Part shown: positions 7,737-15,137 of the stretch, in pieces | Layout of the letters: every line of letters begins with the position of its first letter | Position numbering within the stretch: the first letter of the stretch is position 1 | Assembly: GCA_015492115.1 (NCBI GenBank) | Contig: WGFS01000121.1 | Location: 1-26,453 of the forward strand | Source: Aquificaceae bacterium | GTDB taxonomy: Bacteria; Aquificota; Aquificia; Aquificales; Aquificaceae | DNA length: 26,453 nt | Direction: 5' to 3' | Translations under genes and position numbers: made by a program | The notes under the pieces: generated by a model | Database searches by the model: none | What the model was told of the DNA's origin: nothing | The model's input: only the letters and a program-made list of their open reading frames with translations

Positions 7737-8651
7737 TCATACTATCCTTATTCCGAAGGTGCTCCTGAGCCACTCACCAATAGTGTAGCCGAGACCTATA
7801 TAGAGAAGAACTATACCCAGAACGAGGCGAAGTCTCCTCTCCCTGAGAACCTTGGAGAGGTGCGGACCGACCAGAGAACCCAGCACAACCCCAAGAACCT
7901 CAACTCCCAAGAACTTTAGATCAACCGGAGCACCCAGCTTCATGTAGTTTCCTGCGCTCACAACCATGGTCACGAGTATGGAGAGGGCGCTCGTCCCCGG
8001 GATTAAAAACATAGGGAGACCCATGGCTGAGACCATGAAGGGAACGAGTAGGAATCCTCCACCAACTCCCAGGGCTGATGATACTATAGCGACCAGGAAA
8101 CCTGCCAGGACGGGAGTGAACAGACTGAAGGAGTACTCTCTTCCATGGAACCCCAGGATCACTCTTCTCATAGATATGGATTTTGTCCTCAGGTCGGAGG
8201 ATCCTCTCTCCCTTATACCGTCCTCTATCTCCTTTATCTTTTCCCTCTTCTTCCTGTGGAGGAGGTCGTAGAACATCTTTATGGCTACCAGGAGGGTGAA
8301 GAGTCCAAAGAGGGGTTTGTAGTTCTTCAGGTCCTGTAAAAACCTGTAGGAGAGGGTTGAGCCTATGTAAGCTCCGAGAAGACTTCCAAGACCTAAGAGC
8401 AGACCAAGAACGAATATAACCCTCCTCTGCCTCCAGTAAGATGGAACTGACACGAACGTTGAGGTAAGGATAAGTATCTGGTTCATGAGCTTTATGCTGT
8501 TTGCCATGGGCACACCGAAGATAGATATGTGCCCTACACCTGCGAGTATTCCTCCCGCGGCACCTACGGTGGAGAAGACAAGTCCAGAGAAGAAGCTCCA
8601 GGCAAGGAGAAGTAAAGGGTTCACATCTATTCCAAAAACCTCGGAGTGCAT
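7737..8651 (-). CDS. TauE/SafE family membrane transporter (probable anion or sulfite exporter)
   Basis: This 304-residue protein is an inner-membrane carrier of the TauE/SafE (DUF81) family, proposed to export sulfite, sulfoacetate or related anions. It shows the family's two repeated halves. The first has FSGLVFSTVGAAGGILAG (about residues 17-34); the second has AIVSSALGVGGGFLLVPF (about 183-200) and the later LGSLVG segment. I count about eight hydrophobic segments, with a charged cytoplasmic loop at about 128-165 (KKREKIKEIEDGIRERG) between halves. The substrate cannot be read from sequence; sulfur chemistry is plausible because Aquificales often oxidise sulfur compounds. It diverges from the Nudix gene across about 20 bp and is followed 39 nt later by pheT. 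Confidence 0.85.
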   Translation of the reverse strand: MHSEVFGIDVNPLLLLAWSFFSGLVFSTVGAAGGILAGVGHISIFGVPMANSIKLMNQILILTSTFVSVPSYWRQRRVIFVLGLLLGLGSLLGAYIGSTLSYRFLQDLKNYKPLFGLFTLLVAIKMFYDLLHRKKREKIKEIEDGIRERGSSDLRTKSISMRRVILGFHGREYSFSLFTPVLAGFLVAIVSSALGVGGGFLLVPFMVSAMGLPMFLIPGTSALSILVTMVVSAGNYMKLGAPVDLKFLGVEVLGVVLGSLVGPHLSKVLRERRLRLVLGIVLLYIGLGYTIGEWLRSTFGIRIV

Positions 8652-8658
8652 GGTTTAA

Positions 8659-8666
8659 AGTATATA
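8659..8666. promoter_or_regulatory. Overlapping divergent -10 elements, tauE / Nudix gene
   Basis: The 8-bp sequence AGTATATA reads as TATATA on the plus strand (8661-8666, 6 nt before the Nudix ATG) and TATACT on the minus strand (8664-8659, 7 nt before the tauE ATG). Both transcripts would be leaderless. There is no room for separate promoters. Confidence 0.45.
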
Positions 8667-8672
8667 ACCGGT

Positions 8673-9083
8673 ATGGGTTTGAGGACTCCTTACCTTGCGA
8701 CGGATGTGGTCATAAGGCTGTGGGAAAGTGATAAGTTCAGGGGGATAGTCCTGATAGAGAGGAAGAACCCCCCTGTAGGGCTTGCCCTTCCCGGTGGTTT
8801 TGTTGAGGTTGGGGAGAGCGTAGAGTCCGCGGCTGTGAGGGAGATGAAAGAAGAGACAGGACTTGATGTTAGACTCTCCGGACTCTTAGGAGTTTACTCC
8901 GACCCCGAGAGGGACCCGAGGTTTCACGTAGTCTCTGTGGTTTTCTTAGGGGACGCCGAGGGAGAACCGAAGGCTGGTTCGGACGCAAAGGAGGCAAGGG
9001 TGTTCAGACTGGAGGATATACCCTTAGACAGGCTCGTCTTTGACCACAGGAGGATCATCCTTGACTTTCTTCGGCGAGCATGA
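8673..9083 (+). CDS. Nudix hydrolase
   Basis: Nudix enzymes hydrolyse nucleoside diphosphates linked to another group, often house-cleaning or ADP-sugar compounds. The protein is 136 residues from the ATG at 8673. The Nudix box is complete and fits GX5EX7REUXEEXGU exactly: Gly42, Glu48, Arg56-Glu57, Glu60-Glu61, Gly63. It acts in the cytoplasm with divalent metal ions. The frame continues up to a GTG at 8646, but that would overlap the tauE start, and the -10-like box points to 8673. The substrate is unclear: the compact form, TPYLATD at the N-terminus and a C-terminal DHRRIILDFL helix are shared by several ADP-ribose pyrophosphatase-like members. The 3' end overlaps rnr by 29 nt, tail to tail. 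Confidence 0.9.
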   Translation: MGLRTPYLATDVVIRLWESDKFRGIVLIERKNPPVGLALPGGFVEVGESVESAAVREMKEETGLDVRLSGLLGVYSDPERDPRFHVVSVVFLGDAEGEPKAGSDAKEARVFRLEDIPLDRLVFDHRRIILDFLRRA

Positions 9084-11172
9084 GTTCTATCTTCCCCCTC
9101 TCCTCGTCCACAGCAAGAACCTTGACCCTGACCGTATCCCCGAGCCTGTAAACCTTTCCAGTCCTAACCCCAACGAACCTGTGGGCAGGCTCGTCAAAGA
9201 CGTAGTCGTCGTCTGTTAGGGTGTTTATCCTCACAAGACCCTCTACGAGGGTATCCTTCAGTTCTACGAAGAAACCGAATTGAACCACCCCGGTGATTAT
9301 CCCCTCAAAGACCTCCCCCAGCCTTGAACGCATGTAGCGCGCTTTGAGTATGTCTATCGCCTCCCACTCCACCTCATCAGCGAGCCTCTCCTGGGCAGAT
9401 AGATGCTCTCCCGCCTCTTCCAGGTAAGCTACCACCTCGTCGTAATCTATCTCCTCTCCTCTGAGAGAGCTCTTTAAAAGCCTGTGGACTATCACGTCGG
9501 GGTACCTCCTTATGGGAGAGGTGAAGTGAGCGTAGTGTTCAGACGCGAGACCGAAGTGTCCGAGGTTGTGGGGACTGTACTTTGCCCTGCTCATAGACCT
9601 GAGGGTTAGAAACCTCACGAGCTGTTCCTCCGGCTTACCCTCAAAGTCCTCTATTATCTTCTGAAAGAACTTGGAACTCAGTTCCTTTGGTCTTTTAATC
9701 TTATATCCGAGTCCGTTGAGTATCTCCAGGAGGTTCTCAACCCTCTCCTCGTCCGGTGGCTCGTGAACCCTGTAGAGGCATGGGTATCCGGTGTTCTCCA
9801 GATGCAGGGCGACCGTCTCGTTTGCGGATATCATGAACTGCTCTATTATCTTGTGGGCTATGTGCCTCTCGTAGGGAACGACCGCGGTTGGTTCTCCGAA
9901 CTCGTCCACTATAACCTCCGCCTCGGGGAGGTCAAAGTCTATGCTCCCCTTTTCCCACCTCCTCCTGTTCAGTATCCTGTAAAGGTCCTCCATCATGCGA
10001 AGGGGCTCAACAACCTGTGGAAACTTCTCCTCCAAGGTGGGGTCTCCAACTATTATGGCAAGCGCTTCGTTGTATGTGAGCCGAGCCTTACTCCTTATAA
10101 TGCTCTCGTACACGTCGTAGAATAGTAACTCCCCTTTATCATTGAAGACCATCTCGCAGGTGAAGGCGAACCTGTCCTCGTCCGGTCTCAGACTGCAGAG
10201 CCCGGCGGAGAGCTTCTCTGGGAGCATGTGGAGTGCCCTGTCGGGCAGGTAGAAGGTAAAACCTCTTCTGTAAGCTTCTCCATCCAGAGCTGTTCCAGGT
10301 CTCACGTAGTAGGAGACATCAGCTATGTGGACGAAGAGCCTGTAGTTACCCTCCGGAGTCCTCTCTATGGCCACCGCATCGTCAAAGTCCCTTGCCTTCT
10401 CCGGGTCTATGGTGAAGCATACCTGCCCCCTCAGATCTCTCCTCTTCTTGACCTCATCCTCCGGAAGTTCTTCGGGGATAGCGTCCACCTCCTCCATGAC
10501 CTCGGGAGGATAGTCTGTCGGGAGATCGTACTTCCTGATGAGTAGGTCTATGGCGAGGAACTTCTCCTCAGGATGACCTATAACCTCCTTCACCTTAGCC
10601 CTTGCAGGGGTCTTCTCGTTAGGGAAGTTGGTAATCTTTGCTACTACCACCGTTCCATCCCTGTATATGGCACAGTCTCTCTTTGATAGGAGGAAGGTAA
10701 CGTGCGTGTTGTTGTCCAGAGGTTCTAAGAGGCATCCCTTCTCTTCCTTCTTCACCTTTCCCACTATCTCGTGCTTAGCCCTCTTCAGAACCCTCTGTAT
10801 CCTCACCTCTTTCTTGCCCCTGAACTCAACAACCTTTGCCTTGACAACGTCCCCCGCAAGAACCTTCTGTAGCTCAAAGGGAGGTATGTATATGTCCTTC
10901 TCTCTGCCTTCAACCTCAAGGAAGCCAAAGCCGGCGGGATAAGGTATGACTTTTCCGACTACTACCTCCTCCTCGTTATATAGGAATTTACCTCTGACCA
11001 CCTTGACCCTGTTTGCTTTCCTGAGATTCTTCAGGATCTTCTTGAGCCTCTTCCTGCCTTTCTTGTCAACACCAAGCAGTTTGGCGATCTGAAGGAAGGC
11101 GAGGGGCTTCCTCTTGTTCTTTAGTAAGTTGATTACCTCCTTCTCCGTTATACTCTTCTCTTTCTCTACCAT
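9055..11172 (-). CDS. rnr: Ribonuclease R (RNB family 3'-5' exoribonuclease)
   Basis: RNase R is a processive, hydrolytic 3'-5' exonuclease able to degrade structured RNA, acting in mRNA turnover and rRNA/tRNA quality control. The 705-residue protein shows, in order: an N-terminal winged-helix-like region (about 8-60); two cold-shock/OB domains (about 70-200, GFGFLEVEG and an IGHPE tail); the RNB catalytic domain (about 245-590) with metal-binding Asp256, Asp262, Asp264 and Asp265 in DPEKARDFDDA; and a C-terminal S1 domain (about 620-700, GVVQFGFFVEL). It lacks the long basic tail of E. coli RNase R. A perfect TATAAT 9 nt before the ATG, with no Shine-Dalgarno, suggests a leaderless mRNA. It forms a single-gene unit, divergent from motA and overlapping the Nudix gene at its 3' end. 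Confidence 0.95.
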   Translation of the reverse strand: MVEKEKSITEKEVINLLKNKRKPLAFLQIAKLLGVDKKGRKRLKKILKNLRKANRVKVVRGKFLYNEEEVVVGKVIPYPAGFGFLEVEGREKDIYIPPFELQKVLAGDVVKAKVVEFRGKKEVRIQRVLKRAKHEIVGKVKKEEKGCLLEPLDNNTHVTFLLSKRDCAIYRDGTVVVAKITNFPNEKTPARAKVKEVIGHPEEKFLAIDLLIRKYDLPTDYPPEVMEEVDAIPEELPEDEVKKRRDLRGQVCFTIDPEKARDFDDAVAIERTPEGNYRLFVHIADVSYYVRPGTALDGEAYRRGFTFYLPDRALHMLPEKLSAGLCSLRPDEDRFAFTCEMVFNDKGELLFYDVYESIIRSKARLTYNEALAIIVGDPTLEEKFPQVVEPLRMMEDLYRILNRRRWEKGSIDFDLPEAEVIVDEFGEPTAVVPYERHIAHKIIEQFMISANETVALHLENTGYPCLYRVHEPPDEERVENLLEILNGLGYKIKRPKELSSKFFQKIIEDFEGKPEEQLVRFLTLRSMSRAKYSPHNLGHFGLASEHYAHFTSPIRRYPDVIVHRLLKSSLRGEEIDYDEVVAYLEEAGEHLSAQERLADEVEWEAIDILKARYMRSRLGEVFEGIITGVVQFGFFVELKDTLVEGLVRINTLTDDDYVFDEPAHRFVGVRTGKVYRLGDTVRVKVLAVDEERGKIELMLAEESQG

Positions 11173-11181
11173 GTGCTTTAA

Positions 11182-11187
11182 ATTATA
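11182..11187 (-). promoter_or_regulatory. -10 element of rnr
   Basis: A perfect TATAAT on the minus strand lies 9 nt before the rnr ATG, predicting a leader of about 3 nt. TTAATA (11208-11203), 15 bp further upstream, could serve as a poor -35; it coincides with the motA -10 on the other strand. Confidence 0.5.
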
Positions 11188-11202
11188 GGTTATATTCCGA
11201 TT

Positions 11203-11208
11203 TATTAA
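11203..11208 (+). promoter_or_regulatory. -10-like element of motA-motB1-motB2
   Basis: TATTAA lies 9 nt before the motA ATG and predicts a leader of about 3 nt. No good -35 was found. Flagellar genes may instead use sigma28, but I did not see a clear sigma28 box in this 45-bp gap. Confidence 0.35.
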
Positions 11209-11217
11209 CTCAGTGAG

Positions 11218-11982
11218 ATGGACCCGGGTGCATTAATAGGTATAGGCGGAGCCTTCCTTCTTATAGCGATATCTATCGTTATGGGCGGTAGTCCGGCCGC
11301 CTTCATAAACATCCCGTCCATATTCATAGTTGTCGGAGGGGGGATGGCAGCTGCAATGGGAGGCTTTCCCCTCAAGGAGTTTATAAAGGGGGTGAGCTCC
11401 ATAAAGGATGCCTTTCTGTGGAAGCCCCCGGACGCCCTTGAAACCGTTGAGTTTCTATCTGAGATAGCGACCAAGGTGAGGAGGGAAGGGATACTCGCCC
11501 TTGAGTCCGAGATAGAGCTCTACTACGAGAGGGACCCTTTACTCGGAGACATGGTGAGGATGCTCGTGGACGGGCTTGAGCTTGAAGAGATAAAGATAAG
11601 TGCGGAGGGTGCCATAGCCCAGCTGGAGGACAAGCTCGGAACCAACGTAGCTGTCTGGGAGAAGCTGGGTGACCTGTTCCCTGCCTTCGGTATGATAGGG
11701 ACACTGATCGGTCTAATACAGATGCTCAAGAACCTCAACGACCCTTCAGCCCTTGGACCCGGTATGGCGGTCGCCCTGATAACAACCCTCTACGGTGCTG
11801 TCCTTGCAAACGCTTTCGCAATACCTGTCTCAACAAAGCTCAAGAAGATAAAGGATACGGAGGTTCTCTTCAAGAACATATACCTGATGGCTATTGAGGG
11901 AATTCAGAAGGGAGTGAACCCCAACATCCTCAGACAGGAGCTCTCCATAATGCTCGGTCTTGAAGTAGCCGAGGAAGTTTAA
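11218..11982 (+). CDS. motA: Flagellar motor stator protein MotA
   Basis: MotA is the ring-forming stator subunit that, with MotB, turns ion flow into torque on the rotor. The 254-residue protein has four hydrophobic segments: about 4-22, 32-50, 152-171 and 184-205. Between segments 2 and 3 is the cytoplasmic, charged loop that contacts FliG; Arg89-Glu90 and the following acidic stretch ESEIELYYERD lie where the torque-generating residues sit in other species. Segment 3 carries the conserved proline (Pro155 in FPAFGMIGTLIG). The stop codon overlaps the motB1 ATG (TAATG), so translation is probably coupled. A. aeolicus also has one motA with two motB genes, and its motor has been reported to be sodium-driven; sodium use here is inference from that. 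Confidence 0.96.
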   Translation: MDPGALIGIGGAFLLIAISIVMGGSPAAFINIPSIFIVVGGGMAAAMGGFPLKEFIKGVSSIKDAFLWKPPDALETVEFLSEIATKVRREGILALESEIELYYERDPLLGDMVRMLVDGLELEEIKISAEGAIAQLEDKLGTNVAVWEKLGDLFPAFGMIGTLIGLIQMLKNLNDPSALGPGMAVALITTLYGAVLANAFAIPVSTKLKKIKDTEVLFKNIYLMAIEGIQKGVNPNILRQELSIMLGLEVAEEV

Positions 11983-12683
11983 TGAAGAGAAAGCAGGAGG
12001 AGTGTCCGAAACCACCGGCGTGGCTAACCTCATTCGGCGACCTCATGTCCCTCCTCCTCACCTTCTTCATACTCCTTTACTCCATGAGCATAATCTCCAT
12101 GGAAAAGTTCTATCAGGTGCTGAAAGGACTTGTTGAAGCCTTTGGAGGCAGACAGGTCATATTCTCCGAAGGTGGTGCCTTAAAGGCATCGCGGATCCCC
12201 ATACAGATGGAGAACATGCACTACAGGGTAAAGAAGTTCGCGGAGCTGAAGAGGGAGATAACCAATATCAAGAAAGAGCTACTCTCTATGGGAATAGAGG
12301 CTGACTACCTTATCACTGGAACATGCATGAAACTCAGGGTAAACACGAGCAAGCTCTTTCCCTTGGGGAGCGAGGAACCTTACCCTGAGGCAAAGAGGCT
12401 GTTCCTGAACATGTGTGAAAGGCTCAAGCCTTACTCCCTTCCTATAACCTTTGAGGGATACACGGACAACATGCCCATATCAAACCCAAGGTTCCCCTCC
12501 AACTGGGAACTCTCCGCCATGAGGGCTGTGAGCGTTCTGAAGCTCTTTGCAAGCTGTGGATACCCCAAGGACATACTATCGGCGGTAGGCTACGGTGAGT
12601 ACCACCCCATAGCTCCCAACGACACCCCGGAAAACAGGGAGAAGAACAGGAGGATTGAGTTCTGTATAAAGCTGAACCCGTGA
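11982..12683 (+). CDS. motB: Flagellar motor stator protein MotB, first copy
   Basis: MotB anchors the stator to peptidoglycan and carries the ion-binding aspartate. The 233-residue protein has a short cytoplasmic N-terminus, one membrane helix (about 18-38) with the essential Asp20 in TSFGDLMSLL, a plug/linker region (about 40-115), and an OmpA-like peptidoglycan-binding domain (about 116-231). That domain holds the conserved EGYTDNMPI (158-166) and the NREKNRRIEF segment (218-227). It starts on the last base of motA. Its first part is almost identical in DNA to that of the next gene (78 bp, one mismatch), while the rest differs strongly. It is the more standard of the two copies. Confidence 0.93.
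   Translation: MKRKQEECPKPPAWLTSFGDLMSLLLTFFILLYSMSIISMEKFYQVLKGLVEAFGGRQVIFSEGGALKASRIPIQMENMHYRVKKFAELKREITNIKKELLSMGIEADYLITGTCMKLRVNTSKLFPLGSEEPYPEAKRLFLNMCERLKPYSLPITFEGYTDNMPISNPRFPSNWELSAMRAVSVLKLFASCGYPKDILSAVGYGEYHPIAPNDTPENREKNRRIEFCIKLNP
11997..12074 (+). repeat. 78-bp near-perfect direct repeat, copy 1 (5' end of motB1)
   Basis: This segment matches 12710-12787 at 77 of 78 positions; the only difference is G at 12036 versus A at 12749, changing Gly19 to Ser20. It encodes the pre-membrane EECPKPPAWLTSF stretch and most of the membrane helix. Confidence 0.95.
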
Positions 12684-12691
12684 GGTGAGAG

Positions 12692-13366
12692 ATGGCTTTT
12701 AAGAAGAAAGAGGAGTGTCCGAAACCACCGGCGTGGCTAACCTCATTCAGCGACCTCATGTCCCTCCTCCTCACCTTCTTCATACTCATATACGCTATGA
12801 GCAGTCTGGACGTTGCCCAGCTGGAGAAGTTCATCTCCTACTTCCAGCCTGAGAGGAAGATGTTCGTAAGGAAGACCTCCATACTTCCACCCATAAACCC
12901 ACCTCCGAAGGATGTCGCTCTCAAGATAAAGAGGAGAATTCAGAAGGTGCTTCCTCCATGGGCTTTCCAGATAGTGATAACAGCTGACTTTGTGAAGTTG
13001 AGGCTCTTTGACAAGATATTCTTCAAGGACGCGACCTACACCCTAACCCCCAAGGCAAGGCAGGCTCTGATTGAGGTTGCGAACGTTCTTAAAAAGCTCC
13101 CGGAGAACTCAACCGTAAGGGTTGAAGGGCACGTGAGCAAGCTTACCGATGTGAAAGGAGGCGTTGTTAGAGACAGGTGGGAGCTGTCCGTAAGGAGAGC
13201 GACGGAGGTAGTAAGGTTCTTACAGGCTCATGGTGTTGATCCGACCAGGCTATCTGCAGCCGGCTATGGAGATATGAAACCTCTCTACACCTGGAGACAG
13301 CCCATCCTCCTTGAGAGGAACAACAGGGTTGAGATATACATAACTCTGAGCAAGAGAAAGGAGTGA
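12692..13366 (+). CDS. motB: Flagellar motor stator protein MotB-like, second copy
   Basis: The 224-residue paralogue has the same N-terminus and membrane helix as motB1, with ion-binding Asp21 in TSFSDLMSLL, followed by a proline-rich linker (ILPPINPPPKD, about 64-74) and an OmpA-like domain (about 95-220). In that domain the usual TDN motif is altered: residues 145-149 read EGHVS and TD appears only later, while Arg168/Arg169 and the RNNRVEIYI segment are kept. Peptidoglycan binding may therefore differ from motB1. A good ribosome binding site (GAGGTG) lies 5 nt before the ATG. The stop abuts the stop of the GT39 gene on the other strand. A. aeolicus also has a second motB. The altered motif makes a distinct condition-specific role possible, but that is inference. 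Confidence 0.9.
   Translation: MAFKKKEECPKPPAWLTSFSDLMSLLLTFFILIYAMSSLDVAQLEKFISYFQPERKMFVRKTSILPPINPPPKDVALKIKRRIQKVLPPWAFQIVITADFVKLRLFDKIFFKDATYTLTPKARQALIEVANVLKKLPENSTVRVEGHVSKLTDVKGGVVRDRWELSVRRATEVVRFLQAHGVDPTRLSAAGYGDMKPLYTWRQPILLERNNRVEIYITLSKRKE
12710..12787 (+). repeat. 78-bp near-perfect direct repeat, copy 2 (5' end of motB2)
   Basis: This is the partner of 11997-12074, 713 bp downstream, with one mismatch. Even wobble positions are identical across 26 codons, unlike the rest of the two genes. Confidence 0.95.
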
Positions 13367-14599
13367 TCACCGTTCGCATTTTAAAAGGACATAATTGCCA
13401 TCAAACTCCCTACCCCTCACCAGCTCTCTGCACCTCTTGAACCTCTCTCTGTTCTCTTCTTTTGTAACCACAAGCCCCTCAGCTCCGCTCACGTAATTTT
13501 TTATGCACTTTCCAGAGTAATAAACGAGCGGTGAGACCTCTGCTCCGTAAAAGTAAACCTCGCCCTGAAAATTCCTCACGAGAGGAACCGCTTTAGGAAC
13601 GAACCTCTCGTGCTCATAAACGTAAGCACCCCCTGTAAGTATGAGCAGAGCGATGCCCGCTAAGACAATAGCCTTCCTTATATACCTCTCACCAACCACG
13701 CCTGACAGGATTATCGCGATAGCGGGGTAGGAGAAGAGTATGTAGTGGTGAAGCTTGCTCCTTGAGAGGCTGAAAAATCCCACCACGAAGAGGAACCATA
13801 GAACTACCCTAAGGAACTCTCCCCTGACCCTGAGAAGGCGGTGATAAACGGGGACGTAAAATACGGTAGAGAGGACCAGGACTGGAATGTAGTACCAGAA
13901 AGGGTATATATGGATGTGTTTCTGCCCAGTAAATCTCATGATGTTTTCGTAAATGAAAAAGTGGTAGAAGTAGTGGTAGCCGAACCTGTAAAACATAAGA
14001 TAGTACCAGCTCCCCCCAACAAGAAAGAATAGTATTATGCCTTTTAAATTCAAAAACTTTGCATCCTTCCTCAGGATGAACGAGACGGAGACAGGCAGGA
14101 GAACCCCGATAGGACCCTTGGTCAGGAAGGCAAGCCCGAGGGATAGCCACCCCAGAACGAACCTTTCCTTCAGGAACAGGAAGACACCCAAGAGCATAAA
14201 GAAGGTGAGCGTCATCTCCGGAACTACCGCCCTTGATTCTATCCAGAGGTGGACTATGGTAAGGTTTATCAGAAAGCTCCTTCTGGCTATCTCCTCATCA
14301 AAAAGTTCTCTGCCCATCATGTAGGTGAGCAGGGAGACACCTGTAGCTGACAGTCCTGAGATGAGTCTGGCTGAGAACTCGTTCATCCCAAAGAGCGAGG
14401 AGCTTAGGAGTACAAGCCAGTACAGGAGGGGAGGTTTTGCAAACCGCTCATGACAGTTGTAGTAAGGGACGAGGTAATTGCCACTCTCTAACATGTTCCT
14501 GACCACATCCATGTTCCTGCCTTCATCAATGGAAGTGAAGCTGAGGATCCAGTTGCCGAAGATGAAAAAGAGGAGAGCTAAGGGGAGGTATCTGAGCAT
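13367..14599 (-). CDS. GT39/ArnT-like membrane glycosyltransferase
   Basis: This 410-residue integral membrane protein belongs to the GT-C fold group (dolichol-phosphate-mannose or ArnT-like transferases), which move a sugar from a polyprenyl-phosphate carrier to lipid or protein on the periplasmic side. The catalytic acidic pair Asp25-Glu26 lies in the first periplasmic loop (SIDEGRN), followed by ERFAKPPLLYWL, a standard feature of the family. About ten hydrophobic segments fill residues 3-335; the last 75 or so residues form a small soluble domain rich in Lys/Arg. It is shorter than E. coli ArnT (about 550). It overlaps the PAP2 gene by 22 nt, so both probably serve polyprenyl- or lipid-linked sugar chemistry, for example lipid A decoration. 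The acceptor is unknown. Confidence 0.8.
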   Translation of the reverse strand: MLRYLPLALLFFIFGNWILSFTSIDEGRNMDVVRNMLESGNYLVPYYNCHERFAKPPLLYWLVLLSSSLFGMNEFSARLISGLSATGVSLLTYMMGRELFDEEIARRSFLINLTIVHLWIESRAVVPEMTLTFFMLLGVFLFLKERFVLGWLSLGLAFLTKGPIGVLLPVSVSFILRKDAKFLNLKGIILFFLVGGSWYYLMFYRFGYHYFYHFFIYENIMRFTGQKHIHIYPFWYYIPVLVLSTVFYVPVYHRLLRVRGEFLRVVLWFLFVVGFFSLSRSKLHHYILFSYPAIAIILSGVVGERYIRKAIVLAGIALLILTGGAYVYEHERFVPKAVPLVRNFQGEVYFYGAEVSPLVYYSGKCIKNYVSGAEGLVVTKEENRERFKRCRELVRGREFDGNYVLLKCER

Positions 14600-15117
14600 C
14601 TTCTTTCCTTAAGTATTTTAAGGACAACCTCAGCGACTTTCCAGCTTCCAAGCCCTATGAGCGCACCCGCAAGGACGTCCAGAGGGAAGTGGGCACCTAC
14701 GTACATCCTCCCGTAGGCTATAAGGAGAGCGTAGATCCACGGGAGGGGTTTCAGGTATCCGGGTAGCATCCCCGATAGAAAGCAGGCGACGACGAAGGCT
14801 AAGGCTGTGTCTCCGGAGGGAAAAGACTTGTAGTAAACCTTCTCTATGAGGTGAACGTCTTCAAGAAGCTTGGCAGGTCTCGGTACCCGCAACGAGTACT
14901 TCAGCAAAAGGACACTCGCTGTCTCCACAGCTGTAGCAAGGAAAAGGAGCTTTAATCTACCCCTGTCAAGAACAAATCCCAGCACCGCTACCGGCAACAG
15001 TACGTATCCCTTACCCAAGAGGTAAAAATGGGAGAAGAAGGTGTCAAGAAGGGGTGTCCTCGTATGGTTTACAAGGTAGAAGAGTTCTACGTTTCCCGGT
15101 AAGTGCTCCAGAGACAT
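14578..15117 (-). CDS. PAP2 family membrane phosphatase
   Basis: This 179-residue inner-membrane protein is of the type-2 phosphatidic acid phosphatase family, which includes undecaprenyl-pyrophosphate and lipid A phosphatases. The three family motifs are visible: K73-x6-R80-P81 (KYSLRVPRP), P100-S-G-D103, and R137-x5-H143-x3-D147 (RMYVGAHFPLD). Motif 2 reads PSGD where the textbook form is PSGH, so the usual acid/base histidine is replaced. About five hydrophobic segments are present, with the active site facing the periplasm. The downstream GT39 gene overlaps by 22 nt, suggesting recycling of a lipid carrier or trimming of a lipid phosphate before glycosylation (inference). The gene diverges from pdxJ across a 20-bp gap. 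Confidence 0.85.
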   Translation of the reverse strand: MSLEHLPGNVELFYLVNHTRTPLLDTFFSHFYLLGKGYVLLPVAVLGFVLDRGRLKLLFLATAVETASVLLLKYSLRVPRPAKLLEDVHLIEKVYYKSFPSGDTALAFVVACFLSGMLPGYLKPLPWIYALLIAYGRMYVGAHFPLDVLAGALIGLGSWKVAEVVLKILKERRCSDTSP

Positions 15118-15124
15118 AGTTTAG

Positions 15125-15131
15125 TAAAATA
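15125..15131. promoter_or_regulatory. Overlapping divergent -10 elements, PAP2 / pdxJ
   Basis: TAAAATA reads as TAAAAT on the plus strand (15125-15130, 7 nt before the pdxJ ATG) and as TATTTT on the minus strand (15131-15126, 8 nt before the PAP2 ATG). The 20-bp gap leaves no room for leaders. Confidence 0.4.
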
Positions 15132-15137
15132 ACCTCC

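Noticed and set aside
8646..8672. GTG start at 8646 for the Nudix gene.
   Set aside because: It would overlap the tauE start codon and contain the shared -10 element; the ATG at 8673 gives a normal N-terminus.
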